The translations under genes and the position numbers were made by a program. Below the pieces are notes generated by a model. The model was not told the origin of the DNA. It searched no databases and saw only the letters and a list, made by a program, of their open reading frames with translations. 64,000 nt of DNA from Archangium gephyra (lineage in GTDB: Bacteria; Myxococcota; Myxococcia; Myxococcales; Myxococcaceae): positions 11,246,501 to 11,310,500 of the forward strand of contig NZ_CP011509.1 of NCBI RefSeq assembly GCF_001027285.1. Reading direction: 5' to 3'. Shown piece after piece: positions 53,901 to 62,548 of the stretch; position 1 is the first letter of the stretch, and every line of letters begins with the position of its first letter.

Positions 53901-54139
53901 CCCGAGCGCATCCACAGCTCGCCCCCGTGGGGCCCCGCCTCCGGCTCGTACCGGGACTCCGAGCGGCCCCGCTTCTCGAAGCCAAACAACATGCCGCGGA
54001 TGAACGCGAGCAGCGTGCTCTTGCCCGCCTCGTTCGGCCCGTACAGCAGGTTGAGCCCCGGCCCCAGCTCCAGCTCGTACCCGGAGAAGTGGCCGAAGCC
54101 GTGCACCTTCAGCACGTCGATGCGCAGGGCCCCGCTCAC
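50921..54139 (-). CDS. SbcC/YhaN-like ATPase with long coiled coil and internal membrane helices
   Basis: 1072 residues from the GTG at 54139, which overlaps the upstream stop by GTGA and has GAGGAGG before it. The ATPase halves sit at the ends: Walker A GPNEAGKST (34-42), signature LSRGTREQLYLAFRLA, and Walker B LPLIVDDILVNFD. Between them is a long coiled coil with two hydrophobic helices near the middle (LVLMGAGVAVVWVGALAL and ALLGALLLIVPLVLGYV), as in YhaN-type proteins rather than SbcC. With the adjacent nuclease it likely processes DNA ends or damage. The last ten residues (LPSPLGRGTG) come from the dispersed repeat. Confidence 0.88.
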   Translation of the reverse strand: MSGALRIDVLKVHGFGHFSGYELELGPGLNLLYGPNEAGKSTLLAFIRGMLFGFEKRGRSESRYEPEAGPHGGELWMRSGAGPLGVRRVADRKGKAAVTVLSPEGHELLASRLDEALAHVSRELFCEVFAFSLDELSSFEQLVEEDGVSRALFAAGLRGARRLPEVEKNLEKRAGELFKVSGKNPELNQVLRQLEEVRGKLDALKDRPEEYFKERERLASLGRQQEEAVARQEQISRELGRLSRLEAALGDLGELARLRAELAVLPELSSFPPGGAARLEELLQRRTEARAQQARVEELLSTAGAELARLSSASAVREREEALRLALGAFTARAELLRALPGRRAALEARRHEVEQSLGGLGLEVDAAGLLALELGAAARGTLESLADRLAKAEAERREAEVAFGRARVERERIEASLARLQAERTKLPDVSAAELRQRQAALSRSRLLRVEREQLAAQRAELQQRLQALRAQAEPEPGAAPAPWLVLMGAGVAVVWVGALALQGGAKEGAMALLGALLLIVPLVLGYVRSVRSHQRTVEAHAVRQRQRAQELTRMQSALDSLSGRLLGLERELSAAMSEAGVTAEASTAGLAGAEAALAEALRQAERVEHLGREREAREAERDGVVREAQAAELAGQRADARGRTLRAELAGLLEARGFPVELSPQRALALWRDAAEQRQRLADLGADERALAADEATCDAAVFRLLEEARAAGLPTGPVEVVAARVASALEELKAREVEARALRARADEWAGDRARFARLREAEEQALAALLARGGCTTEELFRERARQAEHFEALTRRVRELTWRIEAATGQEEPAVREAILAAGGEEPLKEKLGQLRMQEPACAEHLKRLHTEYGSTRSQLERWETDEALAALRIQEERLRARAAELATRYARDRLALALLSRARRRFEEEQQPRVIQLASEHFAALTAGRYRRVFLPAGGKRELRVSDARRDWSAEQLSRGTREQLYLAFRLAVIQDFGETRGALPLIVDDILVNFDLERTRGALKLLSRLSEHHQVIAFTCHPWMRECFEVEGARVVELGSTKEETTVPGMGTVVKLPSPLGRGTG

Positions 54140-55392
54140 GCCACGTCCTCCTCGTGCAGCTGCTCCACCACCTGCCATCCCGCCTGCTCCACCCACTCCG
54201 GCCGGGGACGCTCCAGGGCCTCCACGCCCAGCCGCCGCAAGCGCTGCCCGAGCGCCCGCAGCTCCGCGTCCTCCGCCCACAGCGCCGCCAGCGCCTCCGG
54301 CTCCGCCACCAGCGCCTCCGCCTCGGCCAGCAGCGTCCCGGAGAAGCCTCCCGCCAGGCGCACCGTCTCGAGCTCCAACTCGGGCCGGCTCGCGTCACGC
54401 AGGGACTCCAGCAGCACCGGCGGGTGGCGCTGGGCGAGCTGCTCGCGCAACTCCGTCTCCAGCTGGCCGAGCGCCTCTGGCCGCGACAGCTCGCGGTGCA
54501 GCGGCCCCCGGCCCGTGAGCGTGAGGCGCACCGCGTGGCCCTCCAGCTCGTCCGGGCAGCTCGCGTCCACCAGCTCCGTCACCGCGGCCACCAGCCCATC
54601 CAGCGACCCGAGCCCCGTGAGCCCCACCTCCAGCCGGTGCCAGCGCACCCGGTCCACCGGGACGAAGCGCCGCCGCGTCCTCCCCTCCTCCACCTCCACC
54701 AGCACGCAGCCACGCTCGCCCGGCTCGTTCACGTGCCGCCCCTGCGGGTTGCCCGGGTACACGGCCACCGCGCCTCCGGCGAGCAGGTACTCGGCGCGCG
54801 TGTGCACATGGCCCAGCGCCCAGTAGTCCAGGCCCCGCGCGCTCAAGTCCTCCACCGTGCAGGGCGCGTAGTTGGCGTGCCCCTCCACTCCGCCCAGGTT
54901 CGCGTGCAGCAGCCCCACCGTGAAGTCCGGCGCCGTCCGGCGGAAGCGCGCCGACAGGTTCTCGCGCAGCTCCGCCTCCGGGTAGGAGACGCCCTGCACC
55001 CGGCACAGCACCCGCCCCTCGTGGCGCACCTCCACCTCTTCCCAGTCCGCGCCGAACACCTTCACCGAGTCCGGCAGCCCGAGCGCTCCCGTGTCCCCGC
55101 TCAGCGGATCATGGTTGCCGTGGACGATGAAGGTCTGGATGCCGGCCAGGTGCAGCCGGTCCAGCTCGCGCCGCAGCACCAGCCGCGCACGCACCGAGCG
55201 GTCCTTCGCATCGAAGAGGTCCCCCGCGAGCACCAGGAAGGCCACATGCTCGCGCAGGCACACGTCCACGATGCGCGAGAAGGCCCGGAAGGTGGCCTGC
55301 TGGAAGGTGCCCGTCAGTCCCGAGTCCGCGGGCACGCCGCGGAAGGGAGTATCCAGGTGCAGATCGGCGGCATGGACGAACTTGAAGCGCAT
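54136..55392 (-). CDS. SbcD/YhaO-like DNA repair exonuclease
   Basis: 418 residues. Metallophosphoesterase motifs are all present in order: HAADLHLDTPF, LVLAGDLFDAKD, VHGNHDPLSG, LLHANLGG and LGHVHTRAEY. These coordinate two metals in Mre11/SbcD-type nucleases. The C-terminal domain has an extra helical part and an acidic end. It overlaps the ATPase start by four bases (GTGA), so both proteins are made together as an SbcCD-like complex. Confidence 0.9.
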   Translation of the reverse strand: MRFKFVHAADLHLDTPFRGVPADSGLTGTFQQATFRAFSRIVDVCLREHVAFLVLAGDLFDAKDRSVRARLVLRRELDRLHLAGIQTFIVHGNHDPLSGDTGALGLPDSVKVFGADWEEVEVRHEGRVLCRVQGVSYPEAELRENLSARFRRTAPDFTVGLLHANLGGVEGHANYAPCTVEDLSARGLDYWALGHVHTRAEYLLAGGAVAVYPGNPQGRHVNEPGERGCVLVEVEEGRTRRRFVPVDRVRWHRLEVGLTGLGSLDGLVAAVTELVDASCPDELEGHAVRLTLTGRGPLHRELSRPEALGQLETELREQLAQRHPPVLLESLRDASRPELELETVRLAGGFSGTLLAEAEALVAEPEALAALWAEDAELRALGQRLRRLGVEALERPRPEWVEQAGWQVVEQLHEEDVA

Positions 55393-55602
55393 CGCGGTCC
55401 CGCACAGTAGCCGCCCTGGACGCGCGCACCAGAAACCCGAGTTCCAGACCCGGCCGGGATTTCCGAGGAGGGTTTTCAGGAGTTCGCCCGGCTGTCACAC
55501 CCACGGGACGGCCAGGCCATGCGCCAGCGGGGCGGCAACTTGCGACGCGGTGTCAGCCAGTGAAAGGCTTCGCCCGCTTTCATCCCCGACACCGGAGTAT
55601 TG

Positions 55603-58600
55603 ATGCACCCCACCGCTTCCTGGTCGAGCCGGCTCGTCCTGGCTCTGCTCGCGCTCCAGCTCGCGAGCGCTTGTGACCCGAATCCTCCCCCCCCGCCGCC
55701 GGCCCCGGATACGGCGCCTCCGTCGACGCGGGCCACGCCGAACGGAGGAACCTTCAAGACGAACGTCTCCGTGACGCTGCTGTGCGAGGACGGCACGGGC
55801 AGTGGCTGCGATGCCACGTATTACACCACCGACGGCTCCGCGCCTTCCGCGAGCTCGACGCGCTACTCGGCGCCGGTGGTGCTCAGCCAGAACACCACGC
55901 TGAAGTTCTTCTCCGTGGACAAGTCGGGCAACGCGGAGAGCGTCCAGAGCCAGTCCTTCGTGGTGGACACGGCGGCGCCCACCACCACCGCCACCCCGCC
56001 GGGCAGCATCTACAACAGCGCGCAGAGCGTCGTGCTCACGTGCGATGACGGCACGGGCACCGGCTGCGCGGCCACCTACTTCACCACCGACGGCTCCGAG
56101 CCCACCGCGAGCTCGCCCCGCTACACCGCGGCCCTCGCCCTCTCCACCAACACCACGCTGAAGTACTTCTCCGTGGACACCGCCGGCAACGCGGAGACCG
56201 TGAACACCTCGACGTACGTCATCGACACGGTGGCGCCCACCACCACGGCCACCCCGGCGGCGGGAACGTACGACGAGGCCCAGAGCGTCACGCTGGCCTG
56301 CAACGACGGCACCGGCACCGGCTGCTCGGCCACGCACTACACCCTCGATGGCTCCACGCCCACCACCAGCTCGCCGAGCTACAGCGCTCCCATCTCCATC
56401 ACCGCCCACACCACGCTGAAGTTCTTCTCCGTGGACGGGCTCGGCAACACCGAGTCCGTGCAGACGGCGGCCTACGTCATCAACTCGTCGATTCCGACGG
56501 TGTCCGCGTCGCCCGCGGGCGGCAGCTACCGCACCGCGCAGAGCGTCACCCTGAGCTGCGACCCGGGCGCCACCGGCGGTACCTGCGAAGCCATCTACTA
56601 CACCACCGATGGGAGCACGCCTGGCACGGGCTCCGCCACGTACTCCGCGCCCATCACCGTGGAGGTCACCACCACCCTCAAGTTCTTCGCGAAGAACTCG
56701 GTGGGCAACTCGAGCACCCTCCGCACCGAGACCTACCGGATTGACAAAGCGGCGCCCACGACGACGGCCATCCCCTCGGGCCGCGCCTACCATGAGGCGC
56801 AGTCCGTCACGCTGCTGTGCGAGGACGGCTCGGGCAGCGGCTGCACCGCCACGTACTACACCCTGGATGGCAGCACGCCCACGCGTGACTCCAGCACGTA
56901 CTCCGCCGCGCTCTCCATCTCCGCCGACACCACGCTGAAGTTCTTCTCCGTGGACGCGGCGGGCAACGAGGAGCCCGTGCGGACCGAGACGTACGTCATC
57001 GACACGGTGAAGCCCACGGTCGCCGCGACCCCCGCGGGTGGCCTCTACCGCTCCGCTCAGGACATCACCCTCACCTGCACCGACAACAGCGGGGGCAGCG
57101 GGTGCGACTCCATCCACTACACCACCGACGGCAGCCTGCCGACCACGGGCGCGCCCGTGTACACCGCGCTCAGGCTCTCCACCAACACCGCCCTCAAGTT
57201 CGTGGCGGTGGACAAGGTGGGCAACGTGAGCGCCGTGCAGACGGAGCTGTACACCTTCGACGCGGAAGCGCCCACCACCACGGTCGCTCCCACGGGCGGC
57301 ACGTACCGCACCCGGCAGCCCATCACCCTGACTTGCGCCGACTCCGGCCCCAGCGGGTGCGAGGACACGTACTACACGCTCGACGGCAGCACCCCCACCA
57401 CGAGCTCGACGCGCTACACCGGCTCCTTCACCCTCTCCTCCAACACCACGCTGAAGTTCTTCTCCGTGGACAAGGCCGGCAACGAGGAGGCGGTTCAGAC
57501 GGAGACGTACTTCATCGATCCTGACGAGACGGCGCCCACCACCAGCGCCTCCCCGGAGGGCGGGTCGTACCTGTCCGCGGTCAGCGTCTTCCTGTCCTGC
57601 ACGGATGACACCGGCGGCACCGGCTGCGAGGACACGTACTACACGCTCGACGGCAGCACGCCCACCACCAGCTCGGCGCGCTACACCGGCCCCATCACCC
57701 TCAGCGCCACCGCCACGCTGAAGTTCTTCTCCGTGGACACCGCTGGCAACGCGGAGAGCACGCGGACCGAGAGGTACGCCTTCCCCACCGCGGCCAGCAC
57801 CTCGGCGCAGATCGCCACCGTCCGCGCCAGGCCGGACGGGACCATCGATGAGTTCATCGACTACGCGCTCGTCACCTACACGAAGCCGACCACGGGCGCC
57901 TCGGATCCGGCGGGCTTCTTCCTCCAGGAGGAGAAGGACGGTCCGGCGGTGTTCTTCCCCTACGATCCCTCCTGGCTGGACATCCATGCGGGCAACCGCG
58001 TGGACATCCACGTCACCGACAAGAGGACGGTGAATGGACTGGTTCAGATCACCGGTTTCCGCAGGCTGACCTTGTACAGCACCGCGGACCCGGTGGACTT
58101 CCTCGTCAACGACGTGAGCGGCATCGATCTCGTGGCCAACCTGAACAACTACGAGAGCGAGCTGATCTCCATCACGGGCTCCGTGGCCAGCACCTTCACC
58201 GGGGCCGGCACGGGCCACGTCTCGGCGAACCTCGTCACCCTGGGCAACTCCTTCAACCCCAACCTCAAGCTGCGCCTGACCACCGCGGTGCAAGACGCGT
58301 TCGACGTGACGCCGGACTGCGTCGTCGCCACGCAGGCGCCTCTGTGGCGGTTCACCACCCAGGCCCAGCCCTCCGCCTGGGCGGCCCGGGATCTCACCGT
58401 GCTGTCATGCCCTGGCCCCAAGGCGACGAGCGCCACGGCGACCAGTGAGACGAGCGTGACGGTGAACTTCGACCGGAAGCTCGACCCGGCCAGCGTGCTC
58501 GCCGACGGCAGCCAGTTCGCCATCGACGAGGGGCTGGTGGTGACAGCCGCCACCGTCACCGCCTCGCAACGCCAGGTCCAGCTCACCACCTCCGCGCAGG

Positions 58601-59349
58601 TGCCGGGTACGCTCTACAGGGTGGTGGTGGCCTCCAGTGTGAAGGACACCCGGGCCACCTCTGTCGAGCCGTCGGGTAACACCGCTACCTTCACCGGGTT
58701 CATCGTGCCCGCCGTGCTGAGGATCTCCGAGGTCGCTCCTGGTATCACCGGCGGCAAGGATCTGGTGGAGCTGCTCGTGGTGAAGGGAGGCTCCGTGGAC
58801 AAGTTCACCCTGGTGCAGGGCGCGAGCCTCATCCTGGCCACCTTCCCGAACGTCCTGGTGTCCACGGGTGACATCATCGTCGTCCACCTCAGGCCCGCCA
58901 CGGCGCCCATCGACGCGCCCAACCACGAGACCACCAGCAAGAGCGAGTTCGCCCAGAGCACCTACGGCGCCAACTACGACAGCGCCTGGGATTTCATTGG
59001 AACCACCACCGAGATTGGCTACTCCCAGCGCGTGCTGCGCGTGCGCGATGGCACGGGGGCCACCCAGGATGGCACGCCCTTCTACCGCTCACCGGGCACC
59101 GGCAGCGTCACCGCTGACTTCTACACGCAGCTCCAGGCGCTCCAGGACGAGGGGCAGTGGCTGCCATCCAACTGCGGTGGAGTCCCCTGCACCGACACCT
59201 CCACGCCCAGGGCCTTGGAGGTGTCCGCCGACTGGAACAGCCTCCCGACCCACAAGGGCACCACGGTCCGCCGCATCTCCGAGACGGACACGAATACGAG
59301 GGGTGATTGGGCGGTGGGCGCCTCCTCGTTCGGTGTGCCCAACCCGTAG
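55603..59349 (+). CDS. Large lipoprotein with eight chitobiase-type repeats and a lamin-tail-like domain
   Basis: 1248 residues. Lipobox LASAC and a poly-Pro linker are followed by eight repeats of about 83 residues (about 35-730), each beginning near APTTTATPxGGxY and containing a YYTTDGS or YYTLDGS motif, then TTLKFFSVDxxGN. This matches the chitobiase/beta-hexosaminidase C-terminal domain family. After it come a beta region (about 735-930), an Ig-like domain (about 945-1035) and a lamin-tail-like domain (ISEVAPGITGGKDLVELLVV, from about 1043). It is likely a surface adhesion or stalk protein. A preceding TTG at 55600 is less likely as start. Confidence 0.82.
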   Translation: MHPTASWSSRLVLALLALQLASACDPNPPPPPPAPDTAPPSTRATPNGGTFKTNVSVTLLCEDGTGSGCDATYYTTDGSAPSASSTRYSAPVVLSQNTTLKFFSVDKSGNAESVQSQSFVVDTAAPTTTATPPGSIYNSAQSVVLTCDDGTGTGCAATYFTTDGSEPTASSPRYTAALALSTNTTLKYFSVDTAGNAETVNTSTYVIDTVAPTTTATPAAGTYDEAQSVTLACNDGTGTGCSATHYTLDGSTPTTSSPSYSAPISITAHTTLKFFSVDGLGNTESVQTAAYVINSSIPTVSASPAGGSYRTAQSVTLSCDPGATGGTCEAIYYTTDGSTPGTGSATYSAPITVEVTTTLKFFAKNSVGNSSTLRTETYRIDKAAPTTTAIPSGRAYHEAQSVTLLCEDGSGSGCTATYYTLDGSTPTRDSSTYSAALSISADTTLKFFSVDAAGNEEPVRTETYVIDTVKPTVAATPAGGLYRSAQDITLTCTDNSGGSGCDSIHYTTDGSLPTTGAPVYTALRLSTNTALKFVAVDKVGNVSAVQTELYTFDAEAPTTTVAPTGGTYRTRQPITLTCADSGPSGCEDTYYTLDGSTPTTSSTRYTGSFTLSSNTTLKFFSVDKAGNEEAVQTETYFIDPDETAPTTSASPEGGSYLSAVSVFLSCTDDTGGTGCEDTYYTLDGSTPTTSSARYTGPITLSATATLKFFSVDTAGNAESTRTERYAFPTAASTSAQIATVRARPDGTIDEFIDYALVTYTKPTTGASDPAGFFLQEEKDGPAVFFPYDPSWLDIHAGNRVDIHVTDKRTVNGLVQITGFRRLTLYSTADPVDFLVNDVSGIDLVANLNNYESELISITGSVASTFTGAGTGHVSANLVTLGNSFNPNLKLRLTTAVQDAFDVTPDCVVATQAPLWRFTTQAQPSAWAARDLTVLSCPGPKATSATATSETSVTVNFDRKLDPASVLADGSQFAIDEGLVVTAATVTASQRQVQLTTSAQVPGTLYRVVVASSVKDTRATSVEPSGNTATFTGFIVPAVLRISEVAPGITGGKDLVELLVVKGGSVDKFTLVQGASLILATFPNVLVSTGDIIVVHLRPATAPIDAPNHETTSKSEFAQSTYGANYDSAWDFIGTTTEIGYSQRVLRVRDGTGATQDGTPFYRSPGTGSVTADFYTQLQALQDEGQWLPSNCGGVPCTDTSTPRALEVSADWNSLPTHKGTTVRRISETDTNTRGDWAVGASSFGVPNP
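55705..57790 (+). repeat. Eight in-frame repeats of about 250 bp
   Basis: Nearly identical sentences recur, for example CACGCTGAAGTTCTTCTCCG at 55898, 56413, 56932, 57447 and 57717. The units code for chitobiase-type domains and have no spacers, so this is not a CRISPR array. Confidence 0.85.
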
Positions 59350-59436
59350 TCCGTAGCCTCCACGTGGGAGGGGCCGGTGACTCCGGCTCCTCCCGCGTCC
59401 CGGGGGAAGTCCTTTTCTTCACCCGCGGCAAGGTGA

Positions 59437-60687
59437 TCACCTCGCGGTGGCTCGACCAGACCGCTGCGCGAGCAGGTGCTCGATCTCGTCCGCCGCCGCG
59501 CTGGCCCCTCCGCCCTGGGTGAAGGCGGTGCGCAGGGCCTCGGCGGCGGAGCGCAGGCCGGTGTCGGTGAGTGCGCGGTCGACCGCGGCCCGCAGCTCCA
59601 TGGCCGGCACCTCCCGGCCGGACAGGTGGTGGCGCAGCACCACGGCGGCGCCCCGGTCGGCAATCGCCCGAGCGATGAGCAGTTGCTCGAGCTGCTGTGG
59701 CACCACCACGAGCGGCAGTCCGAAGCCGAGTCCTTCGAGGGTGCTGTTCATGCCGCCGTGGGTGACGAAGACGGCGGCCCGGCGCAGCACCGCGAGCTGG
59801 GGGAGGGTCGCCCGGATCAGTGTGTTGGCCGGCGGTCGGCCGAGCGTGGCCGGGTCGAGGCCAGCGCCGACGGCGAGCACCACGCGCACCGGCAGGTCGC
59901 CCAACGCGTCGAAGCAGGTCCGGAAGAATGTCGGGCCGGCGGCGTGCAGGGTGCCCAGCGACACCGCGACCGACGGCAGCGCCCCGGCCAGGTGGGCGGC
60001 CAGTTCAGGATCGAGGTCGGCGTCCCGGGCGTCCCGGTCGAGGGCCGGCCCGACGAACCGGCAGGTCGCATCGAGCCGCGGATCCGGTGATTGCAGCTCC
60101 CGTGGGATGGGGAACAAGGTGAGGTCGCCGCGCATCGGGAACACCGGCGACGGAGGGAACAGCGCGCGGTCGAAGCGCCGCAGCAGCCGGCGCCGGGCGG
60201 CCAACACGGCGGGCAGGTCGGGCAGCGAAGACCGGAGCGCGGTCAGCCACTCCCGGGCGGTCAACTGGCGAAAACCGCTGCTGCCGACCAGGAACGTGGT
60301 CATGAAGGAGATCCGGGGCAGTCCCAGTCCGGTGGCCGCCATCCGCCCCCACGGCGCGTTGGAGTCGTACATCATGGCGGCGGGCCGCTCGGCCCGGAGT
60401 TGCTCGTTGAGGAAGGGCAACAACGTTTCGGTGGCCGTCAGGATGCGGACCACCACGGCCAGGCTGCTGCCGGTCTGGGTGGCCTCGGCGATGTCGCGGG
60501 AACCGAGGACCCCGGGCGGATAGCCCGCGAACCGGGCGCCAACGGCCTCGAGCCGGTCCCGGAACTCCTCGGTGGCGTAGTAGGTGACGCGATGACCGCG
60601 GCGGACCAGCTCGCGAACCACGGGCAGGGTGGGATGGATGTGACCGGCGGCCGGCATCCCAGCCACCACGATCGTGCGCGTGCTCAT
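59437..60687 (-). CDS. Macrolide-type UDP-glycosyltransferase
   Basis: 416 residues of the GT-B fold. The N-terminal domain has AGMPAAGHIHPTLPVVRELVRRGH; the sugar-nucleotide binding region is VFVTHGGMNSTLEGLGFGLPLVVVPQQLEQ, typical of the MGT/OleD group that adds sugars to macrolides or other small molecules. It may disarm antibiotics or decorate a metabolite. Its nearest relatives are often in actinomycetes. It is flanked by unrelated genes, with no biosynthetic cluster in view. Confidence 0.88.
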   Translation of the reverse strand: MSTRTIVVAGMPAAGHIHPTLPVVRELVRRGHRVTYYATEEFRDRLEAVGARFAGYPPGVLGSRDIAEATQTGSSLAVVVRILTATETLLPFLNEQLRAERPAAMMYDSNAPWGRMAATGLGLPRISFMTTFLVGSSGFRQLTAREWLTALRSSLPDLPAVLAARRRLLRRFDRALFPPSPVFPMRGDLTLFPIPRELQSPDPRLDATCRFVGPALDRDARDADLDPELAAHLAGALPSVAVSLGTLHAAGPTFFRTCFDALGDLPVRVVLAVGAGLDPATLGRPPANTLIRATLPQLAVLRRAAVFVTHGGMNSTLEGLGFGLPLVVVPQQLEQLLIARAIADRGAAVVLRHHLSGREVPAMELRAAVDRALTDTGLRSAAEALRTAFTQGGGASAAADEIEHLLAQRSGRATAR

Positions 60688-60739
60688 GGCCAACGACGAT
60701 AGGCGCGAAGCGCATGAGCGGAATAGAGACCGTGAACCG

Positions 60740-62020
60740 TCAGCGCCTCGGCTGGCGCCTCGCGGCGATTCCGTTCGCCAGCGCCACCTGCTGCTTCCAG
60801 TGCCCGTAGAGACGGCCTTGTGAAGCCAGCCGGTCCAGCTCCTTCTGCGTCTCCTCGTCCACCGAGCCCGGTGGAGCATCGCGGTACGGCGTCCCCGGCA
60901 GCGGCATGAACGTGTGCCCGTGCACCTTCGCCCCCAGCTCCGACAACCGCCGCATCAACTCCAGCGTCGCCCTCACGTCCTCCGGCGCCTCTCCCGGCAG
61001 CCCGAGGATGAAGTCCACGTTCGGCACGAAGCCCGCCTCCACCGCCAGGCTCGCCGCCCTCACCACCGTCTCCACGTCGTGCCCCCGGTGGGTCGCCCGC
61101 AGAATGCGCTCGCTCCCCGACTGGCCTCCGATGATGAGGTTGTCGTTGTCCACGTAGCGCTTGAGCAGCGCCAGCGCCTCCGGCGTCACGTGCTCCGGCC
61201 GCACCTCCGAGGGGAACGTCCCGTAGAACACCCGCCCCCCGGGGCTCATCGCCTCGCGCACCGCCGCCAGCATCCGCTCCAGCGCCTCCAGGTTCACCGA
61301 CTCGTCCGCCGTGCCGTAGGACATGGACGTCGGCGTGATGAAGCGCACGTCCCGCTTTCCCGCCTGCCTCAACACCCGCGTCCACCGCGCGATGTTCTCC
61401 ACGCTCCGATGCCGGAACCGCGCCTTGTTCAGGAACGGCGTCTGGCAGAACCGGCACGCGTAGATGCAGCCCCGGGTGATCTCGATGGCCCCGAACATCC
61501 CGTGCCTCGCCGCGAACGGCGGGTACGTGTCCAGCACCACGCCCTCCCCTCGCCCCTGCGACACCACCTTCCCCTCCACCAGCTTCGACATCCCCCGCGT
61601 CTGCCTCGGGTCCTCGCCCCGCACCAGCCGGCCGAGCAGCTCCAACAGCACGGGCTCGCCCTCGCCCACCGCCACCAGGTCGAAGCCTCCCCGCAGCGTC
61701 TGCTCCGTCTCCGCCGTGGCGTGCACCCCGCCCGCGATGCACAGCACCTCACGGCCCTCCAGCCGCTCCCGCAGCCACGCCAGCTCCTCCACCGCCCCGG
61801 GGAAGCTCGCCGAGTAGAACGACCACGCCACCACCACCCGGTAGCCCGCGTCGTGGCACTCGCGCACCGCGGCCAGCAGCGACTCCCGATCCCTCGGGAA
61901 GCGCAGGGCCACGTCCTGCCCCACCGCGTCCGCCTCCACCGCCCCCGCCAGCACGGTGAGCGCGTACTTGCCCGGGTACTGGTAGCTCAGCACCAGCGCG
62001 ACCTTGTTCTTCGACGCCAT
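60740..62020 (-). CDS. B12-binding-type radical SAM protein
   Basis: 426 residues. The N-terminal part (about 1-150) has the pattern of a cobalamin-binding fold: VVAWSFYSASF, CIAGGVHATAETE, and FDLVAVGEGE. The radical SAM core then shows the cluster motif CxxxCxxC in TRGCIYACRFCQTPF, followed by GGQSGSERIL and VDFILGLPGE. It lacks the histidine for base-on B12 binding. It resembles the MJ_1487-like subfamily of unknown reaction. AGGGGAG precedes the ATG at 62020; the longer frame to 62056 is unlikely. Confidence 0.85.
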   Translation of the reverse strand: MASKNKVALVLSYQYPGKYALTVLAGAVEADAVGQDVALRFPRDRESLLAAVRECHDAGYRVVVAWSFYSASFPGAVEELAWLRERLEGREVLCIAGGVHATAETEQTLRGGFDLVAVGEGEPVLLELLGRLVRGEDPRQTRGMSKLVEGKVVSQGRGEGVVLDTYPPFAARHGMFGAIEITRGCIYACRFCQTPFLNKARFRHRSVENIARWTRVLRQAGKRDVRFITPTSMSYGTADESVNLEALERMLAAVREAMSPGGRVFYGTFPSEVRPEHVTPEALALLKRYVDNDNLIIGGQSGSERILRATHRGHDVETVVRAASLAVEAGFVPNVDFILGLPGEAPEDVRATLELMRRLSELGAKVHGHTFMPLPGTPYRDAPPGSVDEETQKELDRLASQGRLYGHWKQQVALANGIAARRQPRR

Positions 62021-62131
62021 CTCCCCTGAAAACCAACACGGCCCCCCCCTTGTCAAATGGACCGTCCGCCCGCCCCTGGGACGTCCGGCCCTGCTGGACT
62101 AGACTGCCCCCACCTCCAGGGGAAAACGCAC

Positions 62132-62548
62132 ATGGCGGAGCAGAAGCGGGAGTGGTCGTTCGGCAAGCATCACATCTGGCTCGAGCCGCCCGACGTGCTG
62201 GTGGTGAAGTACGACGGAGACGTCCGCCTCGAGGATGCCCGGCGCGTCATGGAGATCTTCCAGGAGGTGGGCTCCCAGACGCCCTTCCACGCCCTCATCC
62301 ACTTCGGCGAGGCGAACATGGAGAAGGACGCCCGCGCGCACATGATGCAGCACGCCCGCGCGGAGTGGTTCAAGGGCATCGTCGGCGTGGGCGGCAACAT
62401 GGTCCAGCGCGCCGTGTCCAAGACCATGATGGTCGCCCTCTACATCACGGGGAAGTGGACCGTCGAATCCGACTTCGTCGAGACCGAGGAGCAGGCGCGC
62501 GCCGCCATCACCCGGCAGCGCACGAAGCGGTTGAACAGCGCCGCGTAG
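62132..62548 (+). CDS. SpoIIAA/STAS-like protein
   Basis: 138 residues, soluble. The pattern WLEPPDVLVVKYDGDVRLEDARRVM, then a helix and WFKGIVGVGGNMVQRAVSKTMM fits the SpoIIAA-like (STAS-related) fold of stand-alone bacterial proteins. No phosphorylatable serine is certain. AGGGGA precedes the ATG. The function is unknown; a role in protein interaction is plausible. Its stop lies directly next to the glycosylase stop. Confidence 0.65.
   Translation: MAEQKREWSFGKHHIWLEPPDVLVVKYDGDVRLEDARRVMEIFQEVGSQTPFHALIHFGEANMEKDARAHMMQHARAEWFKGIVGVGGNMVQRAVSKTMMVALYITGKWTVESDFVETEEQARAAITRQRTKRLNSAA

Noticed and set aside
51056-54826. Open frame of 1256 codons on the plus strand
   Set aside because: It is antisense to the SbcC-like gene and composed mainly of Arg, Leu, Gln, His and Pro, the typical shadow of a GC-rich gene.
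55705-57790. Regular repeats looking like a CRISPR array
   Set aside because: The repeats are about 250 bp, in frame and inside one protein; there are no short repeats with unique spacers.
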